Shown: positions 36,291 to 46,887, counted from the stretch's first letter. The stretch: 64,000 nt of DNA from Pirellulales bacterium (GCA_018401745.1 JAGYJY010000015.1:27412-91411); one strand, 5' to 3'. Made by a program: numbers and translations. Notes: generated by a model not told the origin, from the sequence alone.

Positions 36291-39022
36291 TCAGGGCTGC
36301 TCGAAGCCGGCTGGGAGTGCTTCGCCTCTCTTGGCAGCGGCTGCCCGCGTGGTAATCGCCAGCGACGCTTCTGCTCCTTCGCCGCGAATCACATAGACCA
36401 GTTTGCCATCGGGATTGGCCTTGCCGAGGATCGTTCTCAGGATGGCAGCGACCGGCTGGTCCTGTTGGTCAAGATCAAACGACTGATTCTTGGTGATCCC
36501 TTCGAGCTGCAGGTCAGCACCGAGAATCTCCATCGGGATGTCGGTCTCGGCGGAGAGCATTTCAATCGATTTTTCCAGCGTGTCTCTCGCGAAAACGAGG
36601 CTTGCGTTTTGTGCGAGCTTTGCCTCAAGCGACTGTGGTTGCTGCGGTTGAGCGGCGTCTTTGGCCACGGCGACAGTTCCCGGTTTTTGTGCCAATGCCA
36701 GTTCGCTGGCGAGCGCGAGGTTGTGGGCTGCCTCACGAGGCAGATGTGCGTTGAGCACCGCCAGTCCGTCTTCGACACCCCATCGCAGCTCCGCCGCAAC
36801 CACACGGAGCATGCTGGGAAGCCGGCTGATCAGTCGGCCTCCGTAGCCCCCCGCTGCAAGATCCAGGCATCGCTGTTCGACATCGTCAGGCAGCTGGCCA
36901 AGTCGGCTCGCCATCTCGTCCACAAGGCGACGCGGAGGTTCGGCGGTGACCGGCACAGCATCGACTTCGACGTAGCATGTCTCTCCCAGGAAGAGTGAGG
37001 CAGCGGCAACCGTCGTTCGCTCCCCGAGCAGTGCGGCGATCGCAGCTGCCGGGGCAGCGAGCTGCTCAGGAAGAAACAGCTGCCCATCGTTGCGCAGGAA
37101 GCTCGGCGAGCCGATCAAGATGAGCTGCCGCGCTCCATCGAGGGCCTCGATCAGCCGCTCGACGTCTGGAGCCAGCAGCGGCACGCCAGCGGTGGCAATG
37201 CTTTCCTCGATCGCCGCCCGCGGCCCGATCACCAGCACGCGGCCTTCCCCGACCGTCGGCCGCCAGAGGCTCATCTCGGGGGCGTCGTAGATCGTTTCCC
37301 CGGCCAGTTCGCGGGAGGTCCCGGCCGTCTCTTCAAAGACACCGCTGGCAATCAGCACGATGCCAACGACCGGCTCGCCCGCGGCCGTCGTGGCCCAGCC
37401 GATTCGCAGCTCAACCAGCTCGCTCGGCGGTGTGCCGCTAAGCCGCTCCACGTCGTCGAGCAGGGCCTTCACCTGCGGGCCGAGCGCCTGAATGAAACGA
37501 CGGCCTTCGGCGTCTGCGAAAAGTTCGGCCGGCCTGGCCAGCAGCATCAGCTGGCTCCCCTGCGGCAGGAACTCGACGGCAGGAGGGCCGCCCGTGGTCG
37601 GCGAAGCCCAGGGCAGCGAAGGGTCATCGACGAGCTGTTGCCGCCGTCCTGCAGTCGGCTCATCTGGGCTGTCGGATGCCAGGGGATCGCGCTCGCCCCC
37701 GAAGTCGTTTCCCCCGTCAGGTTCCTGGACTGCAGCCTGCTCGTCGCTTTCGGGCTGAACCGCCAGCCAGATCCCAGCGGCCCCGCCAACGGCCACCACC
37801 AGGGCAAGCACCGCCATGGCAATCGTCTGCCAACGCCGCGAACGGGCAGCCGCAGTGCGGCGGCGGCGGCGGGTGGCCGTGGTCGCAGATGCGGTGTCGG
37901 TATTCATGACGAGCGATGGCACGGCCGTTTCCTCGCTGGCCACTGGAGCCGTGGCGGGGGGCTGGAGGGGAAACTCAGGCAGGCCGAAGCAGGCTGCCAC
38001 GGCTGCTGCGGCTTCCACTGCCGAGGCATATCGCTGGAGCGGATCGGCGGCTGTCATGTAGTCGATGGCAGTCGCGACTTCGGCCGGAACGCGTCCGCGA
38101 GCAAGGGGTTGCAGGCCGGCCTGCTGCGTGCGGGCGAGCGTGCCGCTGACGGTTCCGTCCCAGTTGGGCAGGCGGCCGGTCAGCAGGGCCGCGAGCACGC
38201 AGCCGAGCGCATAGACATCGCTGGTGGCGGTGGCCGTGGCTCCGGGAGTCGCTAGCTCTGGGGCTGCAAAGCAGATTCGCTGCCCCAACGCCTCAAGCCG
38301 ACGGGGATCCTCCAAGGGGAGCCGCGGCGGATGAGCATGTGGCTCGCCCGCCAGGGGAACTGCAGCAGCCGCACCGGCGGTCCATCGCTTCCCGCGTTGC
38401 CGGGCTTGGCTGCGGTGATCGTGTGCAGAGAGACGGCTCCATGAACGATGCCCAGCCGGTGCAGTTCGGCCATCGCACGGGCGACTGCAAACACGATCCG
38501 GCCGGTCTCGGCCAGCGGCCGAGCGGCAGTTTCCGAAAACCTCTCGCCCAGCGAAGCCCCAGCAATCGCTTCGCAGACCACCAGCCGGCGGCGGTCTGCC
38601 TGCTCAAGCGCCCAGGTCTTCGACACGACCGGATCGCTGACCTGCGTCGCGAGCTGTGTTGCCCGCACAATCGACTTCCAGGTTGCCGGATCGTCGCAGG
38701 CGTCTGTTTCCAGGACAACGAGCGCGACATCCCTGCCGGTCGGCTGATGACGTGCCGAGAACAGCCGGCCACGGTGGGGCGTTTTCCGTTGCTCGAGCAG
38801 CCGATAGTCGCCGAGAAAAAACGGGCCACCGCGGCCTCGCAGCAGCTGCCGAGCCTGCCAGGCGGTCAGCAGGCCGCGGGAGCCGAGCCAGGTGGCGATC
38901 GCCACCGCATCGGGCGTGTGGTCCGCAAACTCGCTGCGGGCCGCGGCCAGATCCTCGGCCGTCAGCAGCTGGCTTGCCACGAGCAGCCGCCAGAAATCAG
39001 CAGGGTCAACAGCTTCCGCCAT
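36291..39022 (-). CDS. Membrane-spanning pseudokinase (frame break in C-run at 38354-38357)
   Basis: About 910 residues when a base is restored in a C4 run, giving FPLAGEPHAHPPRLPLEDP. Order: planctomycete kinase N-terminal module (residues 1-70, LLVASQLLTAEDLAAAR ... WLGSRGLLTAWQARQLL), a kinase-fold domain (about 70-320), a basic stretch, one transmembrane helix (TIAMAVLALVVAVGGAAGIW, about 385) and a 500-residue extracytoplasmic part. The kinase domain looks dead: the VAIK lysine is absent (VALVVLE), HRDLKPxN reads HGAVSLHTI and no DFG is seen, although the C-lobe is kept (SDVYALGCVLAALLTGRLP). The outer domain is unassigned. Confidence 0.82.
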
Positions 39023-39176
39023 GCGAACCTTTCTCGTCTCCCCAATGGTACCGGCTCTCGCTTTTTCCAGCGAACCATTCCGGTTGTGGCCACGACGCCT
39101 GCACCGATACGCTTCCTCTGCGGCCCTTCACGACAAGGGGCCTCGTCAACGGCTGACGACACATCAGGAACATTCG

Positions 39177-40412
39177 ATGCGGAGCATAGAAGCCACCACC
39201 CTCTACTTTGAGCAGGCTGCCAACGAGCTCGACCTTTCCGAGAGCATGCGGAGGCTGCTGCTCACTGCCAAGCGGGAGGTGCAGGTGCAGATCCCGGTGG
39301 AGCTCGACAGCGGTGAGATTGCCAGCTTCATCGGCTATCGGGTGCAGCACAACGACGCTCGCGGGCCGATGAAGGGTGGGCTGCGGTACCACCCTCAGGT
39401 CGATCTCGACGAGGTGCGGGCGCTCGCCTCGCTGATGACGTGGAAGACAGCCGTGGTCGACATTCCCTACGGCGGCGCCAAGGGAGGGGTCGCGATCGAT
39501 CCGCGAGCCCACAGCCGCCGTGAGCTCGAGCGGATCACCCGCCGCTTCGTCGATGTGGTTCACGAACTGGTCGGCCCCGATCGCGACATTCCCGCTCCCG
39601 ACATGGGCACCAGCGCCACCGAGATGGCCTGGTTCATGAGCCAGTACAGCCACTACCACGGCTTTGCTCCAGCGTGTGTCACCGGCAAGCCAGTGGAGTA
39701 TCACGGCATTGCGGGCCGCGAGGAGGCCACAGGCCGCGGAGTCGGGATTCTCACGCTCAAGCTGCTGAGTCGACTCGGCCTGCGGGTGCCAGGAACGACC
39801 GTCGCCCTGCAGGGTTTTGGCAACGTCGGCTCGCATGCAGCGATGTTTCTGAAGAATGCTGAGTGTCGCGTGGTGGCCGTCAGCGATGCCTCGGGGGCCC
39901 TCACGCGAGCGGACGGCATCGATGTGATGGAGCTCTCCCGCTACGCGCACGACAACGAAGGCCGCGTGGCTGACTTTCCCGGTGCCGATGCGATCACCAA
40001 CGACGAACTGCTGTCGCTTGACGTGGATGTGCTGATTCCGGCTGCGCTGGGAGGTGTGCTGACAGCAGCCAACGTTGAATCGGTGCGAGCGCGGGCGATT
40101 GTCGAAGGGGCCAATGCCCCGGTGGAAGCGGATGCAGACGCCGTCCTCGCCGAGCGTGGCATCACCGTGCTCCCCGACATCCTGGCGAATGCTGGCGGCG
40201 TCACCGTCAGCTGGTTTGAATGGGTGCAGAATAGACAGCACTACCGCTGGGGCATCGACCGCGTCCGGCAGGAACTCGATCGCATTCTCAGCGAGGCCTT
40301 TGAGCAGACCTGGCAGCTCTCCCAGTCGCGGCGGGTGCCGCTGCGAACGGCAGCCTATATGCTCGGCGTGGGCCGGGTCGCCCGGGCCACGGTGCTTGGA
40401 GGCATGGAGTAA
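39177..40412 (+). CDS. Glu/Leu/Phe/Val dehydrogenase, probably glutamate dehydrogenase
   Basis: NAD(P)-dependent oxidative deaminase of amino acids, 411 residues from ATG 39177 (AGGA 8 bases upstream). The substrate domain carries GPMKGGLRYHP and MTWKTAVVDIPYGGAKGGV with the catalytic lysine, then DIPAPDMGTSATEMAW. The Rossmann domain has VALQGFGNVGSHAA. The first glycine-rich lysine segment and overall length fit hexameric glutamate dehydrogenases of the RocG/GudB type. The substrate cannot be fixed from sequence alone. The end is convergent with the cytochrome b-c gene, 6 bp apart. Confidence 0.93.
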   Translation: MRSIEATTLYFEQAANELDLSESMRRLLLTAKREVQVQIPVELDSGEIASFIGYRVQHNDARGPMKGGLRYHPQVDLDEVRALASLMTWKTAVVDIPYGGAKGGVAIDPRAHSRRELERITRRFVDVVHELVGPDRDIPAPDMGTSATEMAWFMSQYSHYHGFAPACVTGKPVEYHGIAGREEATGRGVGILTLKLLSRLGLRVPGTTVALQGFGNVGSHAAMFLKNAECRVVAVSDASGALTRADGIDVMELSRYAHDNEGRVADFPGADAITNDELLSLDVDVLIPAALGGVLTAANVESVRARAIVEGANAPVEADADAVLAERGITVLPDILANAGGVTVSWFEWVQNRQHYRWGIDRVRQELDRILSEAFEQTWQLSQSRRVPLRTAAYMLGVGRVARATVLGGME

Positions 40413-40418
40413 CGCGGC

Positions 40419-42455
40419 TCATTCCCCGCGGTACCACTCGCCACGCAGCCAGTCGGCGATCAGGCCGATCTGTGTTTCCGACAACGCGGGCACGCCTCCT
40501 TCCTCGGCGACACCAAAGCTCGGCATGCGGTCGTTGGTCTCAGGATAGAACCGCTCGTGATTGGGATTCGTGATGATGCCGATGAGCCATTCGCGGCCTG
40601 CCCAGCCTGCCAGGTCGGGGGCATAGCCGTTCTCGGTCTCGTTGTCGCCCGCATGGTGGCAGCTGCCGCACCGTTCCTCATCAGCCATCAATGCCCTACC
40701 CTGCTCCACGATCGCCGGGTCGAGCGACTCGTCGCCCACCACGGCCGCTTCTGCAGCCAGGGCCACAGCGACCGCTTCGATCTGCTCCTCGCTCCAGCTG
40801 TCGCGATCGGACATGTCGTCGGTGACATAGGAGACCATGTCGTCTTCGGCGTGCGCGGTGTTGCCGAAGTAGGCCGGACCAGCTACCTGTTCGGGATCGA
40901 GCAGGCCGCGAGCCCAGGCGGCTGAGCCGAAGCGATAGAGGTTCGCCGCCGACGACGCTGCCAGCAGTTCCGCGGCCTCCGGGGCAGCGGGATCGACATG
41001 AGCATGGCAGCTGCTGCAGTGCTGCGCGAAGAGCTTCGGGCCCTGGGAAAGTGGATCGGTGCGGATCAGCTCCAAGGCACCGCCTGGCGGAATCCGCTCA
41101 GGGCGGCCCGCAAGCTCAACCGCGCGGTGGGCATCCGCCTCCGCCTGCTCGACCGCTGCGAAGAAAGCCTCAGATCGACGGATCGCCTCAAGCTCGCGGG
41201 CCTCCGCTCGAAACTCCGCGATACGAGTGTCGTCGTTGCCCAGGGCCGCCGCAATCTTCTCCGGGTCATTGCCCGTCTCTTCGATCAGCTGCTCCACGTG
41301 GGCGTAGGCCTCCCGGTCGGCCCACACTGCGGCGTAATCCTCGCGAAGGGCCATCGCCGTGAGCAGCCCTGCTCCCACGAGGATCGCCACTGTAAACAGC
41401 ACGTTGAAGCGGTGGCCGAGCTTCCAGCGGCCGATCAGTGGCATCAGAAACATCGCACCAAGCACCGCGCCAGGCACCACGATCGCTCCGAGAAACTCTC
41501 CGTCTGCTCCCCAGCCCTCGAAGACCTTGAGGAACTGAAACAGAAACAGGAAGTACCACTCCGGTCGAGCAGCGGCATAGGGCTGCGACGGATCGGCAGG
41601 CGCTCCAAGCTCAGCGCCCAGCTCACCCGGGTCGATCGGCCTGCCCTCGACCATCGCCCGTACGGCCGGAAGCAGGATCACGCCAAGAACGACCGCCAGC
41701 ACCGCCAGCATGGCCACCACGTCTTTGAGCACCTGATCTGGCCAGAACATGCAGTCGGGCTTGGTGATCGGCTGCTTCGCGCAGAGGCCGTGCTTGCGGA
41801 AGAGGGTCAGGTGCACGACGAGAAAGGCGATCAGTGTGCCGGGGAGGAAGCCCGCGTGCAGCGCGAAGAAACGGGTCAGCGTGTGGTGGCCGTAGTCGGG
41901 GCCGCCCACCACCAGCTGCTGGAGCGACGGGCCGATCAAGGGCACAAGGCCGGCAAGGTTGGTCGCAACGCGGGTTGCCCAGTAGCCCTTTTGGTCCCAG
42001 GGCAGGAGGTAGCCCGTCAGGGCCATACCCAGCACGAGCTGCATCAGGATCAGCCCGAGCCAGAAGTTGACCTCGCGAGGGGCCCGGTAGGCGCCGTCGA
42101 TCACGACCTGCATCAGATGCAGCGCCAGGAGCACGACCATCGCCTGTGCCATCACATGATGAATGCCGCGGACAAGCCAGCCGCCAGCCATCTCGTGCTG
42201 AATGAAGTAGACGCTCTCCCAGGCGGTCTGGGCGCTGGCAGAGTAGCTCGACCAGAGCACGAGCCCTGTGACCATCTGCGTGATGAAGGCGAAAACCAGC
42301 GAACTGCCCCAGACGTACCGCCAGCGGGCTCCGCCAGGCACGCGTTCGTAGAGCGCCTCATGCACCACGGCCCGATAGCCGGTGCGGTCGTCGAAGAAGT
42401 CGGCCAGCTTCGCCAGCGGGCCGCGGCGTGTGTGGGGGGCGGGGGCATCACTCAT
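40419..42455 (-). CDS. Cytochrome b fused to a diheme cytochrome c tail
   Basis: The membrane core of a bc1/b6f-type complex, 678 residues. Residues 1-370 are cytochrome b with heme-ligand histidines in RGIHHVMAQAMVVLLALHL and FFALHAGFLPG/FLVVHLTLF and the quinol-site motif ARPEWYFLF. Helices continue through the subunit-IV region. A charged linker (about 380-465) leads to two c-type heme sites, HCSSCHAHVD (about 478) and RCGSCHHAGD (about 594). One gene therefore supplies cytochrome b and the c1-like electron exit. It overlaps the Rieske stop by 4 bp (ATGA). Electron acceptor unknown. Confidence 0.92.
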   Translation of the reverse strand: MSDAPAPHTRRGPLAKLADFFDDRTGYRAVVHEALYERVPGGARWRYVWGSSLVFAFITQMVTGLVLWSSYSASAQTAWESVYFIQHEMAGGWLVRGIHHVMAQAMVVLLALHLMQVVIDGAYRAPREVNFWLGLILMQLVLGMALTGYLLPWDQKGYWATRVATNLAGLVPLIGPSLQQLVVGGPDYGHHTLTRFFALHAGFLPGTLIAFLVVHLTLFRKHGLCAKQPITKPDCMFWPDQVLKDVVAMLAVLAVVLGVILLPAVRAMVEGRPIDPGELGAELGAPADPSQPYAAARPEWYFLFLFQFLKVFEGWGADGEFLGAIVVPGAVLGAMFLMPLIGRWKLGHRFNVLFTVAILVGAGLLTAMALREDYAAVWADREAYAHVEQLIEETGNDPEKIAAALGNDDTRIAEFRAEARELEAIRRSEAFFAAVEQAEADAHRAVELAGRPERIPPGGALELIRTDPLSQGPKLFAQHCSSCHAHVDPAAPEAAELLAASSAANLYRFGSAAWARGLLDPEQVAGPAYFGNTAHAEDDMVSYVTDDMSDRDSWSEEQIEAVAVALAAEAAVVGDESLDPAIVEQGRALMADEERCGSCHHAGDNETENGYAPDLAGWAGREWLIGIITNPNHERFYPETNDRMPSFGVAEEGGVPALSETQIGLIADWLRGEWYRGE

Positions 42456-43003
42456 GGACGGGCCACCTTTTCAGCTATTCCGGAGTAGTAGTTTTCCCAC
42501 TTCACGGCCACCCGGCCGTCACGGACCTCGCACTCGAGGCTGTCCATCGTCCGCGGGCTGGGGCTCGGCGAGACGATGCCACCGTCGAGGGTAAACACGC
42601 TGTTGTGGCAAGGGCAGCGGAAGCAGCGGTCGCGTTTGTCGAGTTCGATAAAGCAGCCTGCATGCGGGCAGGTCGCTGAAACGGCCTCGATCGTGTCGGA
42701 GCCTTGTTCTCGTCGCAGGTAGACCGCGCCGATGGGCTCAGCGGCAAAGCCCGTCCAGGCATCGTTGCGGTCGGCGATCACCGGAAACTGCCTGGGAAGC
42801 CCGTCATCCGGTACGCTTTCGAGCTTGGTGATCGGCAGGAAACTCGCTGCCGACGACTTGCGGCGGAGCGGGTCGAGCGTCATCCACACGCCCGCTGCCA
42901 CCGGAGTGAGCGTGGCGAGGCCGCCGCCAACCATCGCCATCAGCTTGGTGAGAAACGAGCGGCGTGCGTCTGCTGGTGGGGGGACAGGAGCAGGATCTGC
43001 CAT
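42452..43003 (-). CDS. Rieske 2Fe-2S protein of the bc complex
   Basis: 183 residues. A twin-arginine motif (ARRSFLTKL) and hydrophobic anchor suggest Tat export with the anchor retained. The cluster site is split between TCPHAGCF and RCPCHNSVF, giving the two Cys and two His ligands plus the disulfide cysteines. It hands electrons from quinol at the Qo site to the fused cytochrome c tail of the next gene, to which it is translationally coupled. 66 bp separate it from nrnA upstream. Confidence 0.95.
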   Translation of the reverse strand: MADPAPVPPPADARRSFLTKLMAMVGGGLATLTPVAAGVWMTLDPLRRKSSAASFLPITKLESVPDDGLPRQFPVIADRNDAWTGFAAEPIGAVYLRREQGSDTIEAVSATCPHAGCFIELDKRDRCFRCPCHNSVFTLDGGIVSPSPSPRTMDSLECEVRDGRVAVKWENYYSGIAEKVARP

Positions 43004-43069
43004 GGCATCCTCATCTGTTGCGTGTGGCTCTCGAAATCGCTTCGGTCGCTTGCTGCGGATGGAGCGTTG

Positions 43070-44101
43070 CTACGACATCGCCCCGGCGGAAGCCGCGTAG
43101 TGCCGCCAGGCTTCGTCAACGGCTCCGTTCACCGCGGCAAAGGCCTTTTCAAAGGGTCCCTGGAGCGTGGCGCCGGCGGCCGCCTTGTGGCCGCCTCCGC
43201 CAAATGTGCCAGCGAGTCTGCTGCAGTCGATGTCGCAGCGGCTGCGGAAACTTGCCTTGACCGTGCCGTCGGCCTGCTCGATGGCGATCGCCGCAAGCTG
43301 CGTGCCTTTGACGGTGAGGGTCTGGTTCACGAGGTCCTCGGTATCGCTACGAATCGCGCCGGTCGCCTTGAAGTCTTCTTGGGTGACGCAGCTGACAATC
43401 ACCTTGCCATCATGGCTCGCCGTCGCTCCGGCGAGGGTGCGGCCCACGAGATGGAGCCGAGCGAGCGTCTCCTGCTCAAAGAGATCCTTGTAGATCTGTG
43501 TCGGGCTGGCTCCGCCGTCGACCAGCCGCGCGGCCACGCGGAAGGTTTCCGCTGTGGCGTTGGGGAAGCGAAACCAGCCGGTGTCGGTGGCTAAGCCGGC
43601 AAACAGGGGCGTGGTGATTTCCGGCGTCAGGGGAACCCGCAGCCGCATCAGGATCTCCGACACAATGCGGGTGGTCGCCTCGGCGGCCGTGTCTTTAAAC
43701 CAGCGGTCTGAGATGTCGTCTTCGCTGACATGATGATCGATGACCAGCACCCGCTCCCGCATGCTGGCGGCGACCTCGGCCATCGCTCCAAGCTGAGCAA
43801 CAGCGCTGGTGTCGAGCACGATCAGCATCTCGCGGTCGGCAAGATCCGCTGCGGTCACGCCCTGCTCCAACGATTCGATCCGTCGTGCAGGATCAAGGCA
43901 GGCGAGCGAGGCAGGCGTGGCCTGGGCGTTGACGATGCGGACATGCCGCTCGACCCCGTCGATCGTTGAGAACGCTTCCAGGCCAGCGGCCAGTCCGAGC
44001 TCGCTGCCGAGGGCGTCGCAGTCCGGACGAATGTGGCTGGTGAGCACAAACCGCCGTGTGCTGCGGAGCAGATCGAGAAGGCTAGCCCAGTCAAGACGCA
44101 T
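43070..44101 (-). CDS. nrnA: DHH-family oligoribonuclease/PAP phosphatase NrnA-like
   Basis: 343-residue DHH/DHHA1 phosphoesterase that degrades short oligonucleotides (nanoRNA, pGpG or pApA) and 3'-phosphoadenosine phosphate. Manganese-site motifs are SHIRPDCDALGSELGL, VLDTSA, LVIDHHVSEDD and ATDTGWFRF; the DHHA1 end has GTFGGGGHKAAAG. Since the window encodes a probable diadenylate cyclase, a role in c-di-AMP breakdown products is plausible but not shown. Its start overlaps the restored ribF end by 11 bp. Confidence 0.92.
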   Translation of the reverse strand: MRLDWASLLDLLRSTRRFVLTSHIRPDCDALGSELGLAAGLEAFSTIDGVERHVRIVNAQATPASLACLDPARRIESLEQGVTAADLADREMLIVLDTSAVAQLGAMAEVAASMRERVLVIDHHVSEDDISDRWFKDTAAEATTRIVSEILMRLRVPLTPEITTPLFAGLATDTGWFRFPNATAETFRVAARLVDGGASPTQIYKDLFEQETLARLHLVGRTLAGATASHDGKVIVSCVTQEDFKATGAIRSDTEDLVNQTLTVKGTQLAAIAIEQADGTVKASFRSRCDIDCSRLAGTFGGGGHKAAAGATLQGPFEKAFAAVNGAVDEAWRHYAASAGAMS

Positions 44102-45177
44102 GAAACTCAGGGGGCGAGAGGAAAGTGGGAGGGGAAGCAGGGCCGTTTGCCGAACAGAGATCTGCGGCCTGCCGGACGTCGGTTGTGAGCTGAGAAACGA
44201 GGGCCTCCCGGGAATCGAAGAACTCGAGTTTCCCGCAGCCGTTGCAGGAAGTCAACGTGCAGGGTGCGTCCGTAGAGATCCCCCGTGAAGTCGATCAGGT
44301 GGGCTTCCACCGAAAGTGTCGTCTCACCAAACGACACGTTCGCGCCGATGTGGACCGCTGCAGCAGAGGGCGTGGACCCACCGGGTGGGGCGGTGTCGCG
44401 GCCGTCGATGACGACCTCAGCCGCATAGACGCCGGGAGCCGGCAAGAGCGTGGCGATGTCCGCCAGATTGGCGGTGGGGAAGCCGAGCGTTCGCCCCCGC
44501 TTTGCGCCCTCGATCACCGTGCCACTGACCCGATAAGGAGCTGTCAGGAGCGACGTGGCGCGACCAACCTCGCCGGCAGCAATCAGGCTCCGAACGCGTG
44601 AGCTGGAGACGATTTCGTCGCCCACGCGAATCGGAGCGACAATATCACAGGCCAGGCCACCGTCGGCACACAGCCGCGCGAGCATCGACACATCCCCTTC
44701 CCTGCCGCGGCCAAAACGGAAGTCGATGCCTTCCACGAGGCCCACCGCTCCCAGCCGTTTGCAGAGCACATGTCTCGAAAAAGCCGGGGCTGAGAGATCA
44801 ACGAGCGGCTTCACCATCGGCTGCACAAACACCTGATCAACGCCAAGGCCCAGCAGCAGCTCCGCCCGACGAGCGGCCGTGGAGAGTGGCACAGGGGCCG
44901 ACTCCGGGCGGACAAGGGTCGCAGGATGAGGATCAAACGTGAGCACAACGGCCTCGGCCGAAAGACGCGAGGCCATCTGCCGCAGCTGGGCGATGATCGC
45001 CGCATGGCCGATGTGCACGCCATCGAAGTTGCCCACAGCCACCACACGCCGTGGCTGCGTCGCCGTGGTCGCGGGGTCGGCGGGGGCGACTGAAACCTCA
45101 CTGCGAGGGCCTTCGCCTGCCGAGGCCTGTGCGAAAATGGTGGCGGGGGGAAGGTCGGGAAGTTCGCGTGACGACAT
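44091..45177 (-). CDS. ribF: Bifunctional riboflavin kinase/FAD synthetase (frame break at about 44226)
   Basis: Converts riboflavin to FMN and FAD. N-terminal FAD-synthetase nucleotidyl-transferase: VVAVGNFDGVHIGHAAII and the SSSRVRSLI loop. C-terminal riboflavin kinase: GAKRGRTLGFPTANL, GVYAAEVVIDG and HLIDFTGDLYGRTLHVDFL. An extra base near 44226 diverts the frame into an unrelated tail. Skipping it gives the family-typical EFFDSREALVSQLTTDVRQA and a stop at 44091 that overlaps the nrnA start. A 40-residue N-terminal extension precedes the first motif. About 361 residues. Confidence 0.92.
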
Positions 45178-45294
45178 CGCTGGCAGGTTGGGCGGCAGGT
45201 TCCGGACTTTTGACGAATGTGATCGACGAACTTGATCGACACCGGCGGAGGCTATCATGGCACGCTGCTGGCCACCATCGTAGCGGGACCTGAC

Positions 45295-46887
45295 GTGGGC
45301 ATTGATTCGAATCAGCAGCGGTTTCTCTCCGCCGACCTCTCCGGCCGTTTGGCAGCAATCGACATCGGTTCCAACAGCGTCCGGCTGATCGTTGCGGAGG
45401 CCGTTCGGGGCGGCAACTACCGCATTCTTGACGAGGAGCGGGAGCCGACACGGCTTGGTCGGTCCGTCGGCATCGACGGCAACCTCGACGAGCAGTCGAT
45501 GGAGCAGACGATCGCCGCCCTCGACGCGTTTAAAAAGATTGCCTCGGGGTTTCAGGCGGAAAGCCTCCGGGTGATTGCGACGTGTGCCATTCGGGAGGCG
45601 GGCAACGGGCCCGATTTCTGCCGCCGCATTCGCGACGAGGTCGGCCTTGAAGTCGAGGTGATCTCCGGTGAGCAGGAAGGCCGGTATGCGTTTTCCAGCG
45701 TGCAGCACGCCTTCGATCTCACCGACAAAAATGTCGTGGTTGCCGACATCGGAGGAGGCAGCACGGAAATCGTTTTTTCAACTGGAGAGATGATTGAGGA
45801 GATCTACTCCACGCCGCTCGGGCGCCGTGCGGCTGAGCGAGCAGTTTCCGGCCTCCGACGACGTCGAGGTGTTGATGCCTTCTTGCTGCTGGAGAAGGAG
45901 ATCGCCAACTGCCTCAAGCGAAAGACGAGTAAGCCGCCGTTTGCCCCGCACTTCATGGTCGGCTGCGGTGGCACGTTCACCACGCTGGCGGAGCTGCTGA
46001 TGGCCTCGCGAAAAGGGGGGCCTAAGCAGGTGGCAGGCTTCCGGGCGTCGCACGCCGATGTGCGGCACCTGCTTGATCGCCTGCGGAAGACGCCGGTCCG
46101 CAGCCGCCGCACCCTCGCCGGGATGACACCCGACCGGGCCGACATCATCGTGGCGGGCGTGGCCATCATCGATGCGATGATGAAGCGGTTTCGCATCAAC
46201 GCTCTGGTCGTCCACAGCCGGGGAGTGCGGGACGGGCTGCTGCGGGAGATGATCCAAGAGTCGACAGATCTGCAAGGCTCGGCCAGCGAAGTGCGGGCGG
46301 CGGCGGTCAACCGATTCGCTGATGCCTGTTCTGGTGAGGCCGACCATGGCCGGCAGGTCGCTTTCCTCGCCGGCCGGATCTTCGACGATCTTCGGGAGGC
46401 ATTTGCCATGCCTGAGGGGGATCGGCTGCTCCTGGAAATGGCCGCCCGCCTGCAGGATGTGGGCTACGTCATCAGCTACGAGCAGCACCACAAGCACAGC
46501 TATCACCTGATTCGAAACAGCCAGCTTCCAGGCATTCGCGAGCACGACCTCGAACTGATCGCCAACGTGGCGCGGTATCACCGAGGGGCGGCGCCCAAGC
46601 GGAAACACGATGCCTTTCGTCACCTCTCGACTGACGAACGACAGCGGGTGCGACGGCTCGCCGCGATTCTGCGTCTCGCGGGCGGCCTCGACCGCAGCCG
46701 GTCGCAGCAGGTGCGGGATGTGCGGGCGGGCCTGGAAAATGGGCGGGTGACCTTAACCGCGATGGCCGACGAAGAACCGCAGGTCGATATCTGGGGGGCT
46801 GAGCGCCGCCGGCAGCTGTTTGAAGACGTGTTTGAGGCCCCTGTCAGCATCATGTGGGCGGGGGCATTGCCGGCCCATCCCTCCTGA
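45295..46887 (+). CDS. Ppx/GppA exopolyphosphatase-like protein with HD-type C-terminal domain
   Basis: Hydrolyses polyphosphate and/or pppGpp. ASKHA-fold motifs are LAAIDIGSNSVRLIVAE, VVADIGGGSTEIVFS and MVGCGGTFTTLAEL. The C-terminal half has the HD-like segment SYEQHHKHSYHLIRNSQLPG and IANVARYHRGAAPK seen in long Ppx enzymes. I prefer GTG 45295 (GGGA 7 bases upstream, 530 residues) to a TTG at 45232. Divergent from ribF over 117 bp. Which substrate is used cannot be told. Confidence 0.9.
   Translation: MGIDSNQQRFLSADLSGRLAAIDIGSNSVRLIVAEAVRGGNYRILDEEREPTRLGRSVGIDGNLDEQSMEQTIAALDAFKKIASGFQAESLRVIATCAIREAGNGPDFCRRIRDEVGLEVEVISGEQEGRYAFSSVQHAFDLTDKNVVVADIGGGSTEIVFSTGEMIEEIYSTPLGRRAAERAVSGLRRRRGVDAFLLLEKEIANCLKRKTSKPPFAPHFMVGCGGTFTTLAELLMASRKGGPKQVAGFRASHADVRHLLDRLRKTPVRSRRTLAGMTPDRADIIVAGVAIIDAMMKRFRINALVVHSRGVRDGLLREMIQESTDLQGSASEVRAAAVNRFADACSGEADHGRQVAFLAGRIFDDLREAFAMPEGDRLLLEMAARLQDVGYVISYEQHHKHSYHLIRNSQLPGIREHDLELIANVARYHRGAAPKRKHDAFRHLSTDERQRVRRLAAILRLAGGLDRSRSQQVRDVRAGLENGRVTLTAMADEEPQVDIWGAERRRQLFEDVFEAPVSIMWAGALPAHPS

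Noticed and set aside
40998..42488. Long plus-strand frame opposite the cytochrome b gene
   Set aside because: His/Gln/Arg-rich shadow of a high-GC gene; cytochrome b motifs on the other strand are decisive.
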